Origin: Azorhizobium sp965227945
Lineage (GTDB): Bacteria; Pseudomonadota; Alphaproteobacteria; Rhizobiales; Xanthobacteraceae
Direction of reading: 5' to 3'
Assembly: GCA_965227945.1 (NCBI GenBank)
Contig: CBDDGQ010000006.1
Coordinates: forward strand, 1,674,001 to 1,738,000
DNA: 64,000 bases
How positions within the stretch are numbered: position 1 is the first letter of the stretch; the number at the start of each line of letters is the position of its first letter. The notes beneath the pieces are model-generated. The model was not told the DNA's origin. It searched no databases and saw only the letters and a program-made list of their open reading frames with translations. Positions 35,608 through 44,880 of this stretch are shown piece after piece. The translations under genes and the position numbers were made by a program.

Positions 35608-37089
35608 ATGCTTGATCTTGCCGCGTCGCAGGACGATCTGCCCGCCTACCGTCAGGCCCCGCACAATGTGGAGGCGGAGCAAGCCCTGCTGGGCGCGGTG
35701 CTTGTGAACAACGAGGCGTTCTACCGGGTCTCCGATTTCCTCAAGGCCGAGCATTTCTACGAGCCGCTGCACGCCAAGATCTACGAGCTGGTGGGCTCCC
35801 TGGTGCGCGCGGGCAAGATCGCCACGCCCGTCACGCTCAAGACCTTCATGCCGGCGGATCTGGACATCGGCGGGCTCAACGCGCCGCAATATCTGGCGCG
35901 CCTTGCCGCCGAAGCCACCACCATCATCAATGCGGAAGACTACGGCCGCGCCATCTATGATCTGGCGATCCGCCGCGACCTCATCCGCATCGGCGAGGAG
36001 ATCGTCAACGAGGCGTATGACGCCGAGGTGGATTCCTCGCCCCAGGAGCAGATCGAGGAAGCGGAAAAGCGCCTCTACACCATCGCCGAGAGCGGCCGCT
36101 ATGACGGCGGCTTCGTGCGCTTCGGCGAGGCGCTGCGTTTGTCCGTGGACATGGCCAGCCGTGCTTTCCAGCGCGAAGGGCATTTGTCCGGCGTCGCCAC
36201 CGGGCTCGACGATCTCGACCACCAGATGGGCGGCCTCCAGTCGTCGGATCTGATCATCCTCGCCGGCCGCCCCGCCATGGGCAAGACGGCGCTGGCCACC
36301 AACATCGCCTACAACATCGCCGCCGCCTATCGCGGCGAGACCAAGCCCGACGGCAGCACCGAGGCGGTGTCCGGCGGCATTGTCGGCTTCTTCTCGCTGG
36401 AAATGTCCTCCGAGCAGCTGGCCACCCGTATCCTGGCGGAGCAGGCGGAGATCCCCTCCTACAAGATCCGCCGCGGCGACATTTCCGAGAGCGAATTCTC
36501 CAAGCTCGCCGCCGCCGCCCAGTCCATGCAGGTGGTGCCGCTCTATATCGACGACACCGGCGGCATCTCCATTGCCCAGCTGGTCGCCCGCGCCCGGCGC
36601 CTGAAGCGGCAGCGGGGGCTGAACTTCATGGTGGTGGACTATCTCCAGCTGCTCACCGGCTCCGGCAAGAAGGGCCAGGAGAACCGGGTGCAGGAGATCA
36701 CCGAGATCACCACCGGCCTCAAGGCCCTGGCCAAGGAGTTGAATGTGCCGATCATGGCGCTGTCCCAGCTCTCCCGCCAGGTGGAGCAGCGGGAGGACAA
36801 GCGGCCGCAGCTGTCGGATCTGCGCGAATCGGGTTCTATCGAACAGGACGCCGACGTGGTGATGTTCGTGTACCGCGAGGAATACTACCTCAAGGGCCGC
36901 GAGCCGAAGCCGGGCACCGAGGAGTGGTTCAAGTGGGAATCCGACATGAAGGCGGCCGAGGCGGTGGCGGAAGTCATCATCGGCAAGCAGCGCCATGGAC
37001 CCACGGGATCGGTGAAGGTGCACTTCGAGGCGCAATATACCCGGTTCCAGAATCTGGCGCGCGAGGATCGCATGCCGGACCACCGCTGA
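35608..37089 (+). CDS. dnaB: replicative DNA helicase
   Basis: DnaB is the hexameric helicase that unwinds the replication fork. The 493-residue protein has the N-terminal primase-interacting domain (PHNVEAEQALLGAVL, EHFYEPLHAKIYE) and the RecA-like motor with Walker A GRPAMGKTAL, FFSLEMSSEQLATR, the Walker B VVDYLQLL and SQLSRQVEQRE. No intein is present. The gene is followed 16 bp later by alr. Confidence 0.97.
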   Translation: MLDLAASQDDLPAYRQAPHNVEAEQALLGAVLVNNEAFYRVSDFLKAEHFYEPLHAKIYELVGSLVRAGKIATPVTLKTFMPADLDIGGLNAPQYLARLAAEATTIINAEDYGRAIYDLAIRRDLIRIGEEIVNEAYDAEVDSSPQEQIEEAEKRLYTIAESGRYDGGFVRFGEALRLSVDMASRAFQREGHLSGVATGLDDLDHQMGGLQSSDLIILAGRPAMGKTALATNIAYNIAAAYRGETKPDGSTEAVSGGIVGFFSLEMSSEQLATRILAEQAEIPSYKIRRGDISESEFSKLAAAAQSMQVVPLYIDDTGGISIAQLVARARRLKRQRGLNFMVVDYLQLLTGSGKKGQENRVQEITEITTGLKALAKELNVPIMALSQLSRQVEQREDKRPQLSDLRESGSIEQDADVVMFVYREEYYLKGREPKPGTEEWFKWESDMKAAEAVAEVIIGKQRHGPTGSVKVHFEAQYTRFQNLAREDRMPDHR

Positions 37090-37105
37090 GCCGATTGCAG
37101 ACCGC

Positions 37106-38278
37106 ATGGGTCCGCCGCCCATGAGCGGCGCGCGCGACACCGCCCGTCCGGACGGCGCTGTGGCGGACAGCGCGGGCCCGCTCGGCGCGGGTCTGCTCAC
37201 CATCGATCTCGGCGCGCTGGTCGCCAACTGGCGGACCCTGGCGGATCTGGCCGCCCCCGCGACCTGCGCCGCGGTGGTGAAGGCGGACGCCTACGGGCTC
37301 GGCATCGCCGCGGCCGCCCCCGCGCTGTGGGCGGGTGGCGCGCGGGTGTTTTTCGTGGCGCAGTTCGAAGAAGGCCGCACCCTGCGCGCGCTCCTGCCAG
37401 ACGCGACCATCTATGTGCTCGGCGGTCTCCTGCCCGGCCTCGGCCCGGCCTGCGTGGCGAGCGCGCTGCGGCCGGTGCTGGGCAGTGCGCCGGAGATCGC
37501 GGAGTGGGCGGCGTTCTGCCGGCATACGGGTGCCGATCAGCCGGCGGCCCTGCACGTGGACACCGGCATGAACCGTCTGGGCATATCGATCGAGGCGGCG
37601 CTGGCGCTGGCCGGCGACCGGACCGCGCTCGGTTTCACCCCCACCCTGGTGATGACCCATCTGGCCTGCGCCGATGCGCCGGGGCATCCCTTGACCCCGG
37701 TGCAGCAGGCTCGGTTCGCGCAGGTGGCGGCTGCGTTCCCCGATGTGCCCGCTTCGCTGGCCAATTCCGCCGGCACGCTGACCGATCCAGCGTTCCATTT
37801 CGATCTGGTGCGTCCGGGCATCGCGCTGTATGGCGGCGCGCCGGTGGCCGGTCGGCCGGCACTGCACCCGGTGGTGCGGCTTGATGTGCCCATCATTCAG
37901 GTGCGCGCGGCGCAGGCCGGCGAGACCGTGGGCTATGGCGCCGCCCAGCGCCTGGACCGGGAAAGCCGGATCGCCATCCTGTCGCTCGGCTATGCGGACG
38001 GCTTCCTGCGGGCGTTCGGCGCCGCCGACGGGTCGCCGGGCGCTGAGGCGATGATCCGGGGCCGGCGCTGTCCGCTGGTGGGCCGGGTGTCCATGGATCT
38101 CACCGCCGTGGACGTGACCGACGTGCCCGACGCCCAGCGGGGCGACAGCGCGGTGCTGCTGGGGGAGGGGATCAGCGTCGACGAACTGGCCGCCCATGGC
38201 GGCACCATCGGCTATGAGGTGCTCACCGGGCTCGGCCCGCGCTATCGCCGCCTCTATGTGGGCGGCACCGAGGGCTAG
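37106..38278 (+). CDS. alr: alanine racemase
   Basis: Alr is the PLP enzyme that makes D-alanine for peptidoglycan. The 390-residue protein has the PLP lysine Lys59 in AVVKADAYGLG, the HVDTGMNRLG segment and the C-terminal GRVSMDLTAVDVTD motif; the catalytic Tyr lies in VGYGAAQRL. It is probably cotranscribed with dnaB, as in related genomes. The N-terminal 25 residues before TIDLGALVANW are variable, and an ATG five codons later (37121) is a possible alternative start. Confidence 0.95.
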   Translation: MGPPPMSGARDTARPDGAVADSAGPLGAGLLTIDLGALVANWRTLADLAAPATCAAVVKADAYGLGIAAAAPALWAGGARVFFVAQFEEGRTLRALLPDATIYVLGGLLPGLGPACVASALRPVLGSAPEIAEWAAFCRHTGADQPAALHVDTGMNRLGISIEAALALAGDRTALGFTPTLVMTHLACADAPGHPLTPVQQARFAQVAAAFPDVPASLANSAGTLTDPAFHFDLVRPGIALYGGAPVAGRPALHPVVRLDVPIIQVRAAQAGETVGYGAAQRLDRESRIAILSLGYADGFLRAFGAADGSPGAEAMIRGRRCPLVGRVSMDLTAVDVTDVPDAQRGDSAVLLGEGISVDELAAHGGTIGYEVLTGLGPRYRRLYVGGTEG

Positions 38279-38351
38279 CCGGCGGGTCCGCCTGCGACAA
38301 AAGGAATCGCCTGGGGGGAAAGCGGCCGGGACTCTCGACAGCCCCGCGCCA

Positions 38352-38388
38352 GGGAAGCGATGATTCCCCTCACGCGAAACGATTCGCG
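38352..38388. promoter_or_regulatory. tandem palindromes before the ParD-like gene
   Basis: Two inverted repeats lie 15-50 bp before the ParD-like start: GGGAA (38352-38356) with TTCCC (38364-38368), and CGCGAA (38373-38378) with TTCGCG (38383-38388) around ACGA. Both share a GAA...TTC core. This is the usual layout for autoregulation by ribbon-helix-helix antitoxins. Confidence 0.4.
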
Positions 38389-38402
38389 CCAGGATCGGCC
38401 CC

Positions 38403-38738
38403 ATGGTGGACCCCAGCACCCTCTCCCCCGCCGACCAAGCCTATGTCGAGTCTCTCGTGTCCAACGGCCGCTATGCGGACACCGCCGCGGTGTGGCGCGA
38501 GGCGCTGCACCTTCTTGCGGTGCATGAGCGCGCGCGCGACGCCCGCGAAGCCGGTCAACTGGCCCTGCTGCACGACGTGCTCGCCCACGATGCGGCCCAT
38601 CCCGCACTGCCGGCCCACGTGGCGGTCGCGCCGGCCCCGGTGGACATCCCCCTGATGGTGGATGCGGACGCGGTGCTCAGCGAGATCGAACTGCTGCTGA
38701 GCGCCCGCGCCCCGCGCATCTACCGCAAGGCCGGCTGA
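38403..38738 (+). CDS. orphan ParD-like antitoxin (ribbon-helix-helix)
   Basis: The 111-residue protein starts with a ribbon-helix-helix-like domain (LSPADQAYVESLVSNGRY then ADTAAVWREALHLL) that resembles ParD/CopG-type antitoxins. The second half is Ala/His/Pro-rich and ends with a short acidic helix and IYRKAG. No ParE-type toxin is next to it; the next gene is a minus-strand dehydrogenase. It may be a solitary regulator or the survivor of a decayed pair. Tandem palindromes sit directly upstream. Confidence 0.7.
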   Translation: MVDPSTLSPADQAYVESLVSNGRYADTAAVWREALHLLAVHERARDAREAGQLALLHDVLAHDAAHPALPAHVAVAPAPVDIPLMVDADAVLSEIELLLSARAPRIYRKAG

Positions 38739-38751
38739 ACCGGCCTGGCGA

Positions 38752-39720
38752 TCAGGCCGCCTTGGGGGCGCACTCCGGCACTGGGGTTAGCACCGGACGG
38801 CCGGCAAAATGGGCGTTGAGATTCTTCAGCGCCAGCGTGCTCATGTTGTCCACGGAATTGGGCGAGCGCCCGGCGCTGTGCGGGGTGATGACCAGATTGG
38901 GCGCGGCCAGCAGCGCGGGCGGAATGGCGGGCTCGCCATCCACCACGTCCAGCCCGGCGCCGGCGATGCGATGTTCGTGCAGCGCCGTAATCAGCGCATC
39001 GGTGTCCACCAGCGAGCCGCGGGCGATATTGATCAGGAAGCCCTGCGGGCCGAGCGCCTCGAGCACCGCCGCATTGACCATGTGACGGGTCTGGGCGCCG
39101 CCGGGCGCAGCGACCACCAGGACGTCGCTGGCGGCGGCAAGCGCCAGCGGTGTATCGTAATAGGTGTAGTCCACGTCGCTGGCGCGGCGGCGGCTGTGAT
39201 AGCTCACGCTCATGGCAAAGCCGGCATTGCAGCGCCGGGCCACTTCGCGGGCAATCGAGCCGAAGCCGATCAGGCCGAGCCGCATGCCGGTGAGTTCCGG
39301 CGTGGTGAGGCGGGCCTCGTGCCACGCGCCACTGCGGACCGCCGCGTCGGAGACGGCGATGGCGCGCACGGCGCCGAGCATGAGCGCCATGGTGTGGTCG
39401 GCCACCGAGATGGTGTTGGTGCCGGGGCCGTGGGTGACCATGATGTGCCGGGCGATGGCCGCCGGAACGTCGATCCGATCATAGCCGACGCCGTAGCAGG
39501 CGATCATTTCCAGCTTCGGCATGGCGTCCATCTCCGCGGCGGTGAGGCCGGCAGTGCCATGGGTCAGAACGGCGCGGAACTTGCGGCCGTCGGCTGCGAT
39601 GGCCGCGGCCCGCAGGTCCGGGGTGGGGGCGTAGGTGACGGCGAAGGCCGCCTCCAGCCGCGCCAGCTCGTCGGCCGCGAAGGGGATGAGAACGAGCAGG
39701 TCCACGGAAGCCGGCGCCAT
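38752..39720 (-). CDS. D-isomer-specific 2-hydroxyacid dehydrogenase
   Basis: This 322-residue NAD(P)-dependent oxidoreductase reduces 2-oxoacids such as hydroxypyruvate or glyoxylate, or runs the reverse. The Rossmann motif GLIGFGSIARE is followed by the catalytic Arg in NIARGSLVD, the Glu in the GLDVVDGEPAI region and the His in ITPHSAGRS. ATG at 39720 has AAGGACA upstream; longer readings reach into the radA promoter region. Substrate specificity is unknown. It lies between the ParD-like gene and radA in the opposite strand to the core block. Confidence 0.9.
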   Translation of the reverse strand: MAPASVDLLVLIPFAADELARLEAAFAVTYAPTPDLRAAAIAADGRKFRAVLTHGTAGLTAAEMDAMPKLEMIACYGVGYDRIDVPAAIARHIMVTHGPGTNTISVADHTMALMLGAVRAIAVSDAAVRSGAWHEARLTTPELTGMRLGLIGFGSIAREVARRCNAGFAMSVSYHSRRRASDVDYTYYDTPLALAAASDVLVVAAPGGAQTRHMVNAAVLEALGPQGFLINIARGSLVDTDALITALHEHRIAGAGLDVVDGEPAIPPALLAAPNLVITPHSAGRSPNSVDNMSTLALKNLNAHFAGRPVLTPVPECAPKAA

Positions 39721-40000
39721 TGCGCTGTCCTTCATTACTGGGGGGAGCAGATGGCAAGCTATATCTTTGGCGCAGAGGGAGGAATGCGCTGGGCTCATGC
39801 CGGCCATGCGACGTTTCCGCCGATGTTCGCAAAATGCTAGACGCACAGGGGCTGCGGCGGAATCGGTCGGAGCCTTCGACACGCGCTGCCACGCAAGGGA
39901 TGCGCCGCTGCGGCGCCCACAAGGTGACGACTGCGGCTGAAATCCTGGCCCCTCGCCCGGCGCGCCGCGGCGCGATCCCCCACTTTGGAGCCCCCGTTTA

Positions 40001-41419
40001 ATGGCCAAGCGCGATCTGTATTTTGCCTGCCAGTCCTGCGGCGCGGTCTACACCCGCTGGCAAGGCAAATGCGATTCGTGCGGCGGCTGGAACACCATTG
40101 CCGAAGAGACCAATCTGGCCGCCAGCGTGCCGGCGGCCCAGCGCTCCGGCCGCAAGGGGCGGGCGGTGGTGCTGGAAAGCCTGCAAGGGGAGGCCAAGCC
40201 CGCGCCGCGCATGATCTCCGGCATCGGCGAACTGGACCGGGTGGCGGGCGGCGGCTTCGTGCCGGGCTCCATTGTGCTGCTGGGCGGCGATCCAGGCATC
40301 GGCAAGTCCACCTTGTTGGTGCAGGCCTCTGCGGCTTTGGCCAATGCCGGGCACCGGGTCATCTATGTGTCGGGCGAAGAGGCGGTGGACCAGGTGCGCA
40401 TGCGGGCCACCCGCCTGGGGTTGGGGGAGGCGCCGGTGTCGCTCGCCGCCGAGACCAATGCGGAGAACATCCTCGCCACCTTCGCCGCCGGGCCGCCGGT
40501 TCACTTCGTGGTGATCGATTCGATCCAGACCATGTGGAGCGAATCGGTGGAGTCCGCGCCCGGTACGGTGACCCAGGTGCGCACGTCGGCGCAGTTGCTG
40601 GTGCGGTTCGCCAAGCAGACCGGGGCGGCGGTGATCCTGGTGGGCCATGTCACCAAGGACGGCCAGATTGCCGGCCCGCGGGTGGTGGAGCACATGGTGG
40701 ATGCGGTGTTCTCTTTTGAGGGCGACGGGGCCAACCAGTTCCGCATCCTGCGCGCCCAGAAGAACCGCTTCGGCCCCACCGACGAGATCGGCGTGTTCGA
40801 GATGACCGGGCGGGGCCTGTCCCAGGTGCCCAACCCATCCGAGCTGTTCCTCTCCCATCGCGATGTCGGCGCGCCTGGCACGGCGGTGTTCGCCGGCATG
40901 GAGGGCACCCGCCCGCTGCTGATGGAGATCCAGGCGCTGGTGGCGCCCTCCAGCCTCGGCACGCCGCGCCGCGCGGTGGTGGGCTGGGACAGCAATCGCC
41001 TCGCCATGGTGCTGGCGGTGCTGGATGCGCGATGCGGCGTGCGCCTCGGCGGGCATGACGTCTATCTGAATGTGGCCGGCGGCCTGCGCATCAGCGAGCC
41101 GGCGGCCGATCTGGCGGTGGCGGCGGCGCTCGTCTCCTCACTGACCGGCGCGCCGTTGCCGCCGGATGCGGTCTATTTCGGCGAGGTCAGCCTCACCGGG
41201 GCGGTGCGGCAGGTGTCGCAGGCGGCTGCACGGTTGAAGGAGGCGGCGAAGCTGGGATTCAACAAGGTGGTGATGCCGGCCCTGGCGGACGGCACCGCCA
41301 GCGCCCTGTCCACGGAGACCATCAGCTCGCTGGCCGGGCTGGTGGCGGGCATCGCCGCCCGCGCCCCACGCAGGGCAGCGATGCCCAAGCCTGAGATGTC
41401 GGAGCAAGAGGAAGGATGA
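40001..41419 (+). CDS. radA: DNA repair protein RadA
   Basis: RadA is a RecA-like branch-migration ATPase used in recombination and repair. The 472-residue protein opens with a four-Cys zinc finger (Cys10, Cys13, Cys24, Cys27), then Walker A GGDPGIGKSTL, the RadA signature KNRFG (in AQKNRFGPTDEIG) and a C-terminal Lon-protease-like domain. The order radA-cvpA-purF is conserved in this group. Confidence 0.97.
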   Translation: MAKRDLYFACQSCGAVYTRWQGKCDSCGGWNTIAEETNLAASVPAAQRSGRKGRAVVLESLQGEAKPAPRMISGIGELDRVAGGGFVPGSIVLLGGDPGIGKSTLLVQASAALANAGHRVIYVSGEEAVDQVRMRATRLGLGEAPVSLAAETNAENILATFAAGPPVHFVVIDSIQTMWSESVESAPGTVTQVRTSAQLLVRFAKQTGAAVILVGHVTKDGQIAGPRVVEHMVDAVFSFEGDGANQFRILRAQKNRFGPTDEIGVFEMTGRGLSQVPNPSELFLSHRDVGAPGTAVFAGMEGTRPLLMEIQALVAPSSLGTPRRAVVGWDSNRLAMVLAVLDARCGVRLGGHDVYLNVAGGLRISEPAADLAVAAALVSSLTGAPLPPDAVYFGEVSLTGAVRQVSQAAARLKEAAKLGFNKVVMPALADGTASALSTETISSLAGLVAGIAARAPRRAAMPKPEMSEQEEG

Positions 41420-41528
41420 CGGCGCCCTCCTTGCCAGCTATACGTCGCCGCTCACGGCGCTCCGCCAACCTCCCTATCGGCAGCCGGCTGTCCGTCGGCA
41501 GCCGCATCGACGACGGATCTTCGCACCG

Positions 41529-42224
41529 ATGCCAGTGACGCTGCTCGATCTGATCCTGATCGGCGTAATGCTGATTTCAGGCTTGCTCGCCATGGTGCGC
41601 GGTCTGCTGCGGGAAGTCTTCAGCATCGTATCCTGGGTCGCTGCCGCGGGCGTGACCCTGTATTTCTATCCGCAGCTGTTGCCGCTGACCAAGCAGTACA
41701 TCGCGCAGGATACGGTGGCGACGGTGGTGACCGTGGCGTTGCTGTTCCTCGGCACGCTGCTGATTGTCACCATCATCAGCGCCCGCCTGTCGGACGCGGT
41801 GCTGGACAGCCGCATCGGCGCGCTGGACCGCACCCTCGGATTCGTCTTCGGCCTCGCCCGCGGACTGCTGGTGGTGGTGGTGGCCTTCCTGTTCTTCAAC
41901 TGGCTGGTGCCCGAGAAGACGCAGCCGCCGTGGGTCGTGAACGCCAAATCACGCCCCGTTTTGCAAAATACCGGAGATTGGCTGGTCTCCTTGTTGCCGG
42001 ATGACCCGGAAAACACCATCTTGAAACGACTTAAGAAGCCGCCTGCCAGCGAAGACGGGGCTCCCCCGGATTCGACGAGCGGTCCGCGTACGGAGCGTGG
42101 GGGGACCACCACGGTCGCTGCTGGGACGAGCGCCAGCGCGGAAGTCAGTCAGACCGGATACCGCCGCGGTGAGCGGCAAGGGTTCGAACAGCTGCTCGAA
42201 AGCACGCGCGCCAACGGCCAGTGA
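41529..42224 (+). CDS. cvpA: CvpA family membrane protein
   Basis: CvpA is an inner-membrane protein first tied to colicin V production; its basic role is unclear but it is often next to purF. The 231-residue protein has about four helices (LLDLILIGVMLISGLLAMVRG to ARGLLVVVVAFLFFNWLV, in pieces), with the conserved RGLLREVFSIVSW and RIGALDRTLGFVFGLARG segments. The last 90 residues are hydrophilic, Pro/Thr-rich and variable. The end is 20 bp before the chosen purF start. Confidence 0.93.
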   Translation: MPVTLLDLILIGVMLISGLLAMVRGLLREVFSIVSWVAAAGVTLYFYPQLLPLTKQYIAQDTVATVVTVALLFLGTLLIVTIISARLSDAVLDSRIGALDRTLGFVFGLARGLLVVVVAFLFFNWLVPEKTQPPWVVNAKSRPVLQNTGDWLVSLLPDDPENTILKRLKKPPASEDGAPPDSTSGPRTERGGTTTVAAGTSASAEVSQTGYRRGERQGFEQLLESTRANGQ

Positions 42225-42244
42225 ATCGCCGGGCGGAGGTATCG

Positions 42245-43801
42245 ATGGATTTGGATAGCGCATTGGGTGCCTACGTCTCGCATCCCGAGAACCCCCACGA
42301 TGTGGCGGCCCACCACGCCAGCTATGAGCCGGCAGGATCGGGCGAGCGCGCGGCGCTGAACCTCGATCTCGACGGCGACACGCTGCGCGAGGAATGCGGT
42401 GTGTTCGGCATCTTCAACCATCCCGACGCGGCGGCGATCACCGCCATCGGACTGCATGCGCTTCAGCATCGCGGCCAGGAAGCCGCCGGCATGGTGACAT
42501 ATGACGGCCGCCGCTTCCATTCCGAGCGGCGCCTGGGTCTCGTGGGCGATGCCTTCTCCGACGCCCGCGTCATCGCCCGCTTGCCGGGCCATATCGCCGT
42601 CGGCCATGTGCGCTATTCCACCACGGGCGAGACCCTGCTGCGCAATGTGCAGCCGCTGTTCGCCGAATTGGACGCCGGCGGCTTTGCGGTCGGCCACAAT
42701 GGCAACCTCACCAACGGCCTGTCGCTGCGCAAGCAGCTGGTGCGGGACGGCGCCATCGCCCAGTCCACCACCGACACCGAAGTGATCCTGCACCTGGTGG
42801 CGCGGTCCAAGAAGAACCGCTTCATCGACCGGTTCATCGATGCCCTGCGCGCCCTGGAAGGGGCTTATGCGCTGGTGGCGGTGACCAACAAGAAATTGAT
42901 CGGCGCCCGTGACCCGCTGGGCATCCGCCCGCTGGTGCTGGGCTCGCTGGACGGCTGCCCAATCCTGGCCTCCGAGACCTGTGCCCTCGACATCATCGGC
43001 GCGCGCTATGTGCGCGAGGTGGAGAATGGCGAAGTCATCGTGATCGACGATGAAGGCGTGCAGTCCTTCAAGCCGTTCCCGGAGATGGCGGCCCGCCCCT
43101 GCCTGTTCGAATACATCTATTTCGCCCGGCCCGATTCGATCGTCGGCGGTCGCTCGGTCTATCAGGTGCGCAAGAGCTTCGGTGAGATGCTGGCCAAGGA
43201 AGGCCCGGCGGAGGCCGACGTGGTGGTGCCGGTGCCGGATTCCGGCGTGCCGGCGGCCATCGGCTTCTCCCAAGCCTCGGGCATTCCCTATGAACTGGGC
43301 ATCATCCGCAATCACTATGTGGGCCGGACCTTCATCCAGCCCACCCAGAGCGTGCGGGACCAGGGCGTGCGCATGAAGCATTCCGCCAACCGTTCGGTGG
43401 TGGAAGGCAAGCGCATCGTGCTGGTGGACGACAGCCTGGTGCGCGGCACCACCTCGGTGAAGATCGTGCAGATGATGCGCGATGCCGGCGCCCGCGAGGT
43501 GCATTTCCGCATCGCCTCCCCGCCCATCACCCATCCCGATTTCTACGGCATCGACACGCCGGACCGGGACAAGCTGCTGGCGGCCAATCTAGATCTGGAG
43601 AGCATGCGCCGCTATATCGGCGCCGATTCCCTCGCCTTCCTCTCGGTGGAAGGCGTCTATCGGGCGCTGGGCTGCGAGCGTGATCCGGTGCGGCCGCAAT
43701 TCTCCGACCATTATTTCACCGGCGACTATCCCACCCCGCTCACCGACCGCGCCGGCTCGGTGGCCTCGCAGCAGCTCTCGCTGCTGGCGGAAGCCAGCTG
43801 A
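42245..43801 (+). CDS. purF: amidophosphoribosyltransferase
   Basis: PurF makes 5-phosphoribosylamine from PRPP and glutamine, the first step of purine synthesis. The glutaminase nucleophile is Cys51 (EECGVFGIF), so a propeptide of 50 residues must be removed if the usual N-terminal Cys mechanism holds. The PRPP-binding motif VLVDDSLVRGTT is present, and no four-Cys Fe-S pattern of the Bacillus type was checked in detail. ATG at 42245 follows GGCGGAGG with good spacing; a GTG at 42221 is alternative. The mature length fits the family. Confidence 0.96.
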   Translation: MDLDSALGAYVSHPENPHDVAAHHASYEPAGSGERAALNLDLDGDTLREECGVFGIFNHPDAAAITAIGLHALQHRGQEAAGMVTYDGRRFHSERRLGLVGDAFSDARVIARLPGHIAVGHVRYSTTGETLLRNVQPLFAELDAGGFAVGHNGNLTNGLSLRKQLVRDGAIAQSTTDTEVILHLVARSKKNRFIDRFIDALRALEGAYALVAVTNKKLIGARDPLGIRPLVLGSLDGCPILASETCALDIIGARYVREVENGEVIVIDDEGVQSFKPFPEMAARPCLFEYIYFARPDSIVGGRSVYQVRKSFGEMLAKEGPAEADVVVPVPDSGVPAAIGFSQASGIPYELGIIRNHYVGRTFIQPTQSVRDQGVRMKHSANRSVVEGKRIVLVDDSLVRGTTSVKIVQMMRDAGAREVHFRIASPPITHPDFYGIDTPDRDKLLAANLDLESMRRYIGADSLAFLSVEGVYRALGCERDPVRPQFSDHYFTGDYPTPLTDRAGSVASQQLSLLAEAS

Positions 43802-43822
43802 GCCCAGTGGTTCGCACCTGCC

Positions 43823-43846
43823 GGCGGCCCGACCCATCAGGCCGCC
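43823..43846 (+). terminator. hairpin after purF
   Basis: GGCGGCC (43823-43829) pairs with GGCCGCC (43840-43846) around ten bases, 22 bp after the purF stop. No T-tract follows, so termination is uncertain and the following SDR gene may be read through. Confidence 0.3.
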
Positions 43847-43924
43847 GCCGGACCTTGGCCCGGCGCGGCGGGGTCCCCGCGGCCGGCGGCACCGGTCTCT
43901 TCTTCCCTCCATCGAGATCGTCCC

Positions 43925-44668
43925 ATGACCGAACGGCCGTTTGCCGACAGGATCGCCCTCGTCACCGGCGCCACCCGCGGCATTGGCGCGGCCGTGGCCC
44001 TCGCCCTTGCGGCCGGCGGCGCCCATGTGATCGCAACCGGCCGGACCGAAGGCGCGCTGGAAGAGCTGGACGACAAGATCATCGCCGCTGGCGGCACCGC
44101 CACCCTGGTGCCCATGGACATCACCGATTACGACGCCATCGACCGCCTCGGCGGCGCGCTGTACGAGCGCTATGGCCGGCTTGACGTGTTCGTGGGCAAT
44201 GCCGGCTTTCTCGGGCCGCTGACCCCGCTGCGGGATGTGGAGCTGAAGGACTGGGACAAGGCAGTCAGCATCAATCTCACCGCCAATTTCCGCCTGGTGC
44301 GCTCCCTCGACCCGCTGCTGCGCATGGCCCCTGCCGGTCGCGCCGTGCTGGTGTCCTCGGGCGCGGCGCATAAGGCGCGGGCCTATTGGGGGCCATATGC
44401 CATCACCAAGGCGGCGCTGGAGACGTTGGGCCGCACCTGGGCGGCGGAGACCGTGACCGGCCCGCTGAAGGTCAATCTGTTCAATCCCGGCCCGATCCGC
44501 ACCGGCATGCGCGCCAAGGCGTTTCCCGGCGAGGATCCGATGACCCTGCCGACGCCGGAAGAAGCGGCGGCGGCCATCGTCGACCTGTGCCGCGCCGACT
44601 TCGCCGAGACCGGCAAGCTCTATGATTTCCCCACCCGCAGCCTGCAGGACTTTCACGCCCCGGCGTGA
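43925..44668 (+). CDS. short-chain dehydrogenase/reductase
   Basis: This 247-residue NAD(P)-dependent oxidoreductase has the SDR nucleotide motif TGATRGIGAAVALA at about 14-27, GNAGFLGP in place of NNAG, a catalytic Ser in LVSSGAA and YAITK with the catalytic Tyr and Lys. An SDR directly after purF is a stable feature in the Hyphomicrobiales, but its substrate is not known. Confidence 0.92.
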   Translation: MTERPFADRIALVTGATRGIGAAVALALAAGGAHVIATGRTEGALEELDDKIIAAGGTATLVPMDITDYDAIDRLGGALYERYGRLDVFVGNAGFLGPLTPLRDVELKDWDKAVSINLTANFRLVRSLDPLLRMAPAGRAVLVSSGAAHKARAYWGPYAITKAALETLGRTWAAETVTGPLKVNLFNPGPIRTGMRAKAFPGEDPMTLPTPEEAAAAIVDLCRADFAETGKLYDFPTRSLQDFHAPA

Positions 44669-44880
44669 GGCGGCCGGTGGCCCGGTCGCTGGCGCCGCGG
44701 ATGCCCACCTCGCGCAGGTGTGACGGGCCGCAGCCGGTTCGGGCGCCGCGCGGGTGCGATTTGGATAAAAACCCGACCGCCGATTGCTTCCATAAGCGCC
44801 ACGGCGGTTCTAGACAGGGACTTGCTGAATTTCCCGCGCCTCGAGCCTCGATGGCCGCGTAACTGTCCTTGGAGTGCCTC

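Noticed and set aside
39751..39840. Small plus-strand frame of 29 codons upstream of radA
   Set aside because: It overlaps the start region of the minus-strand dehydrogenase, has no conserved feature and could be chance.
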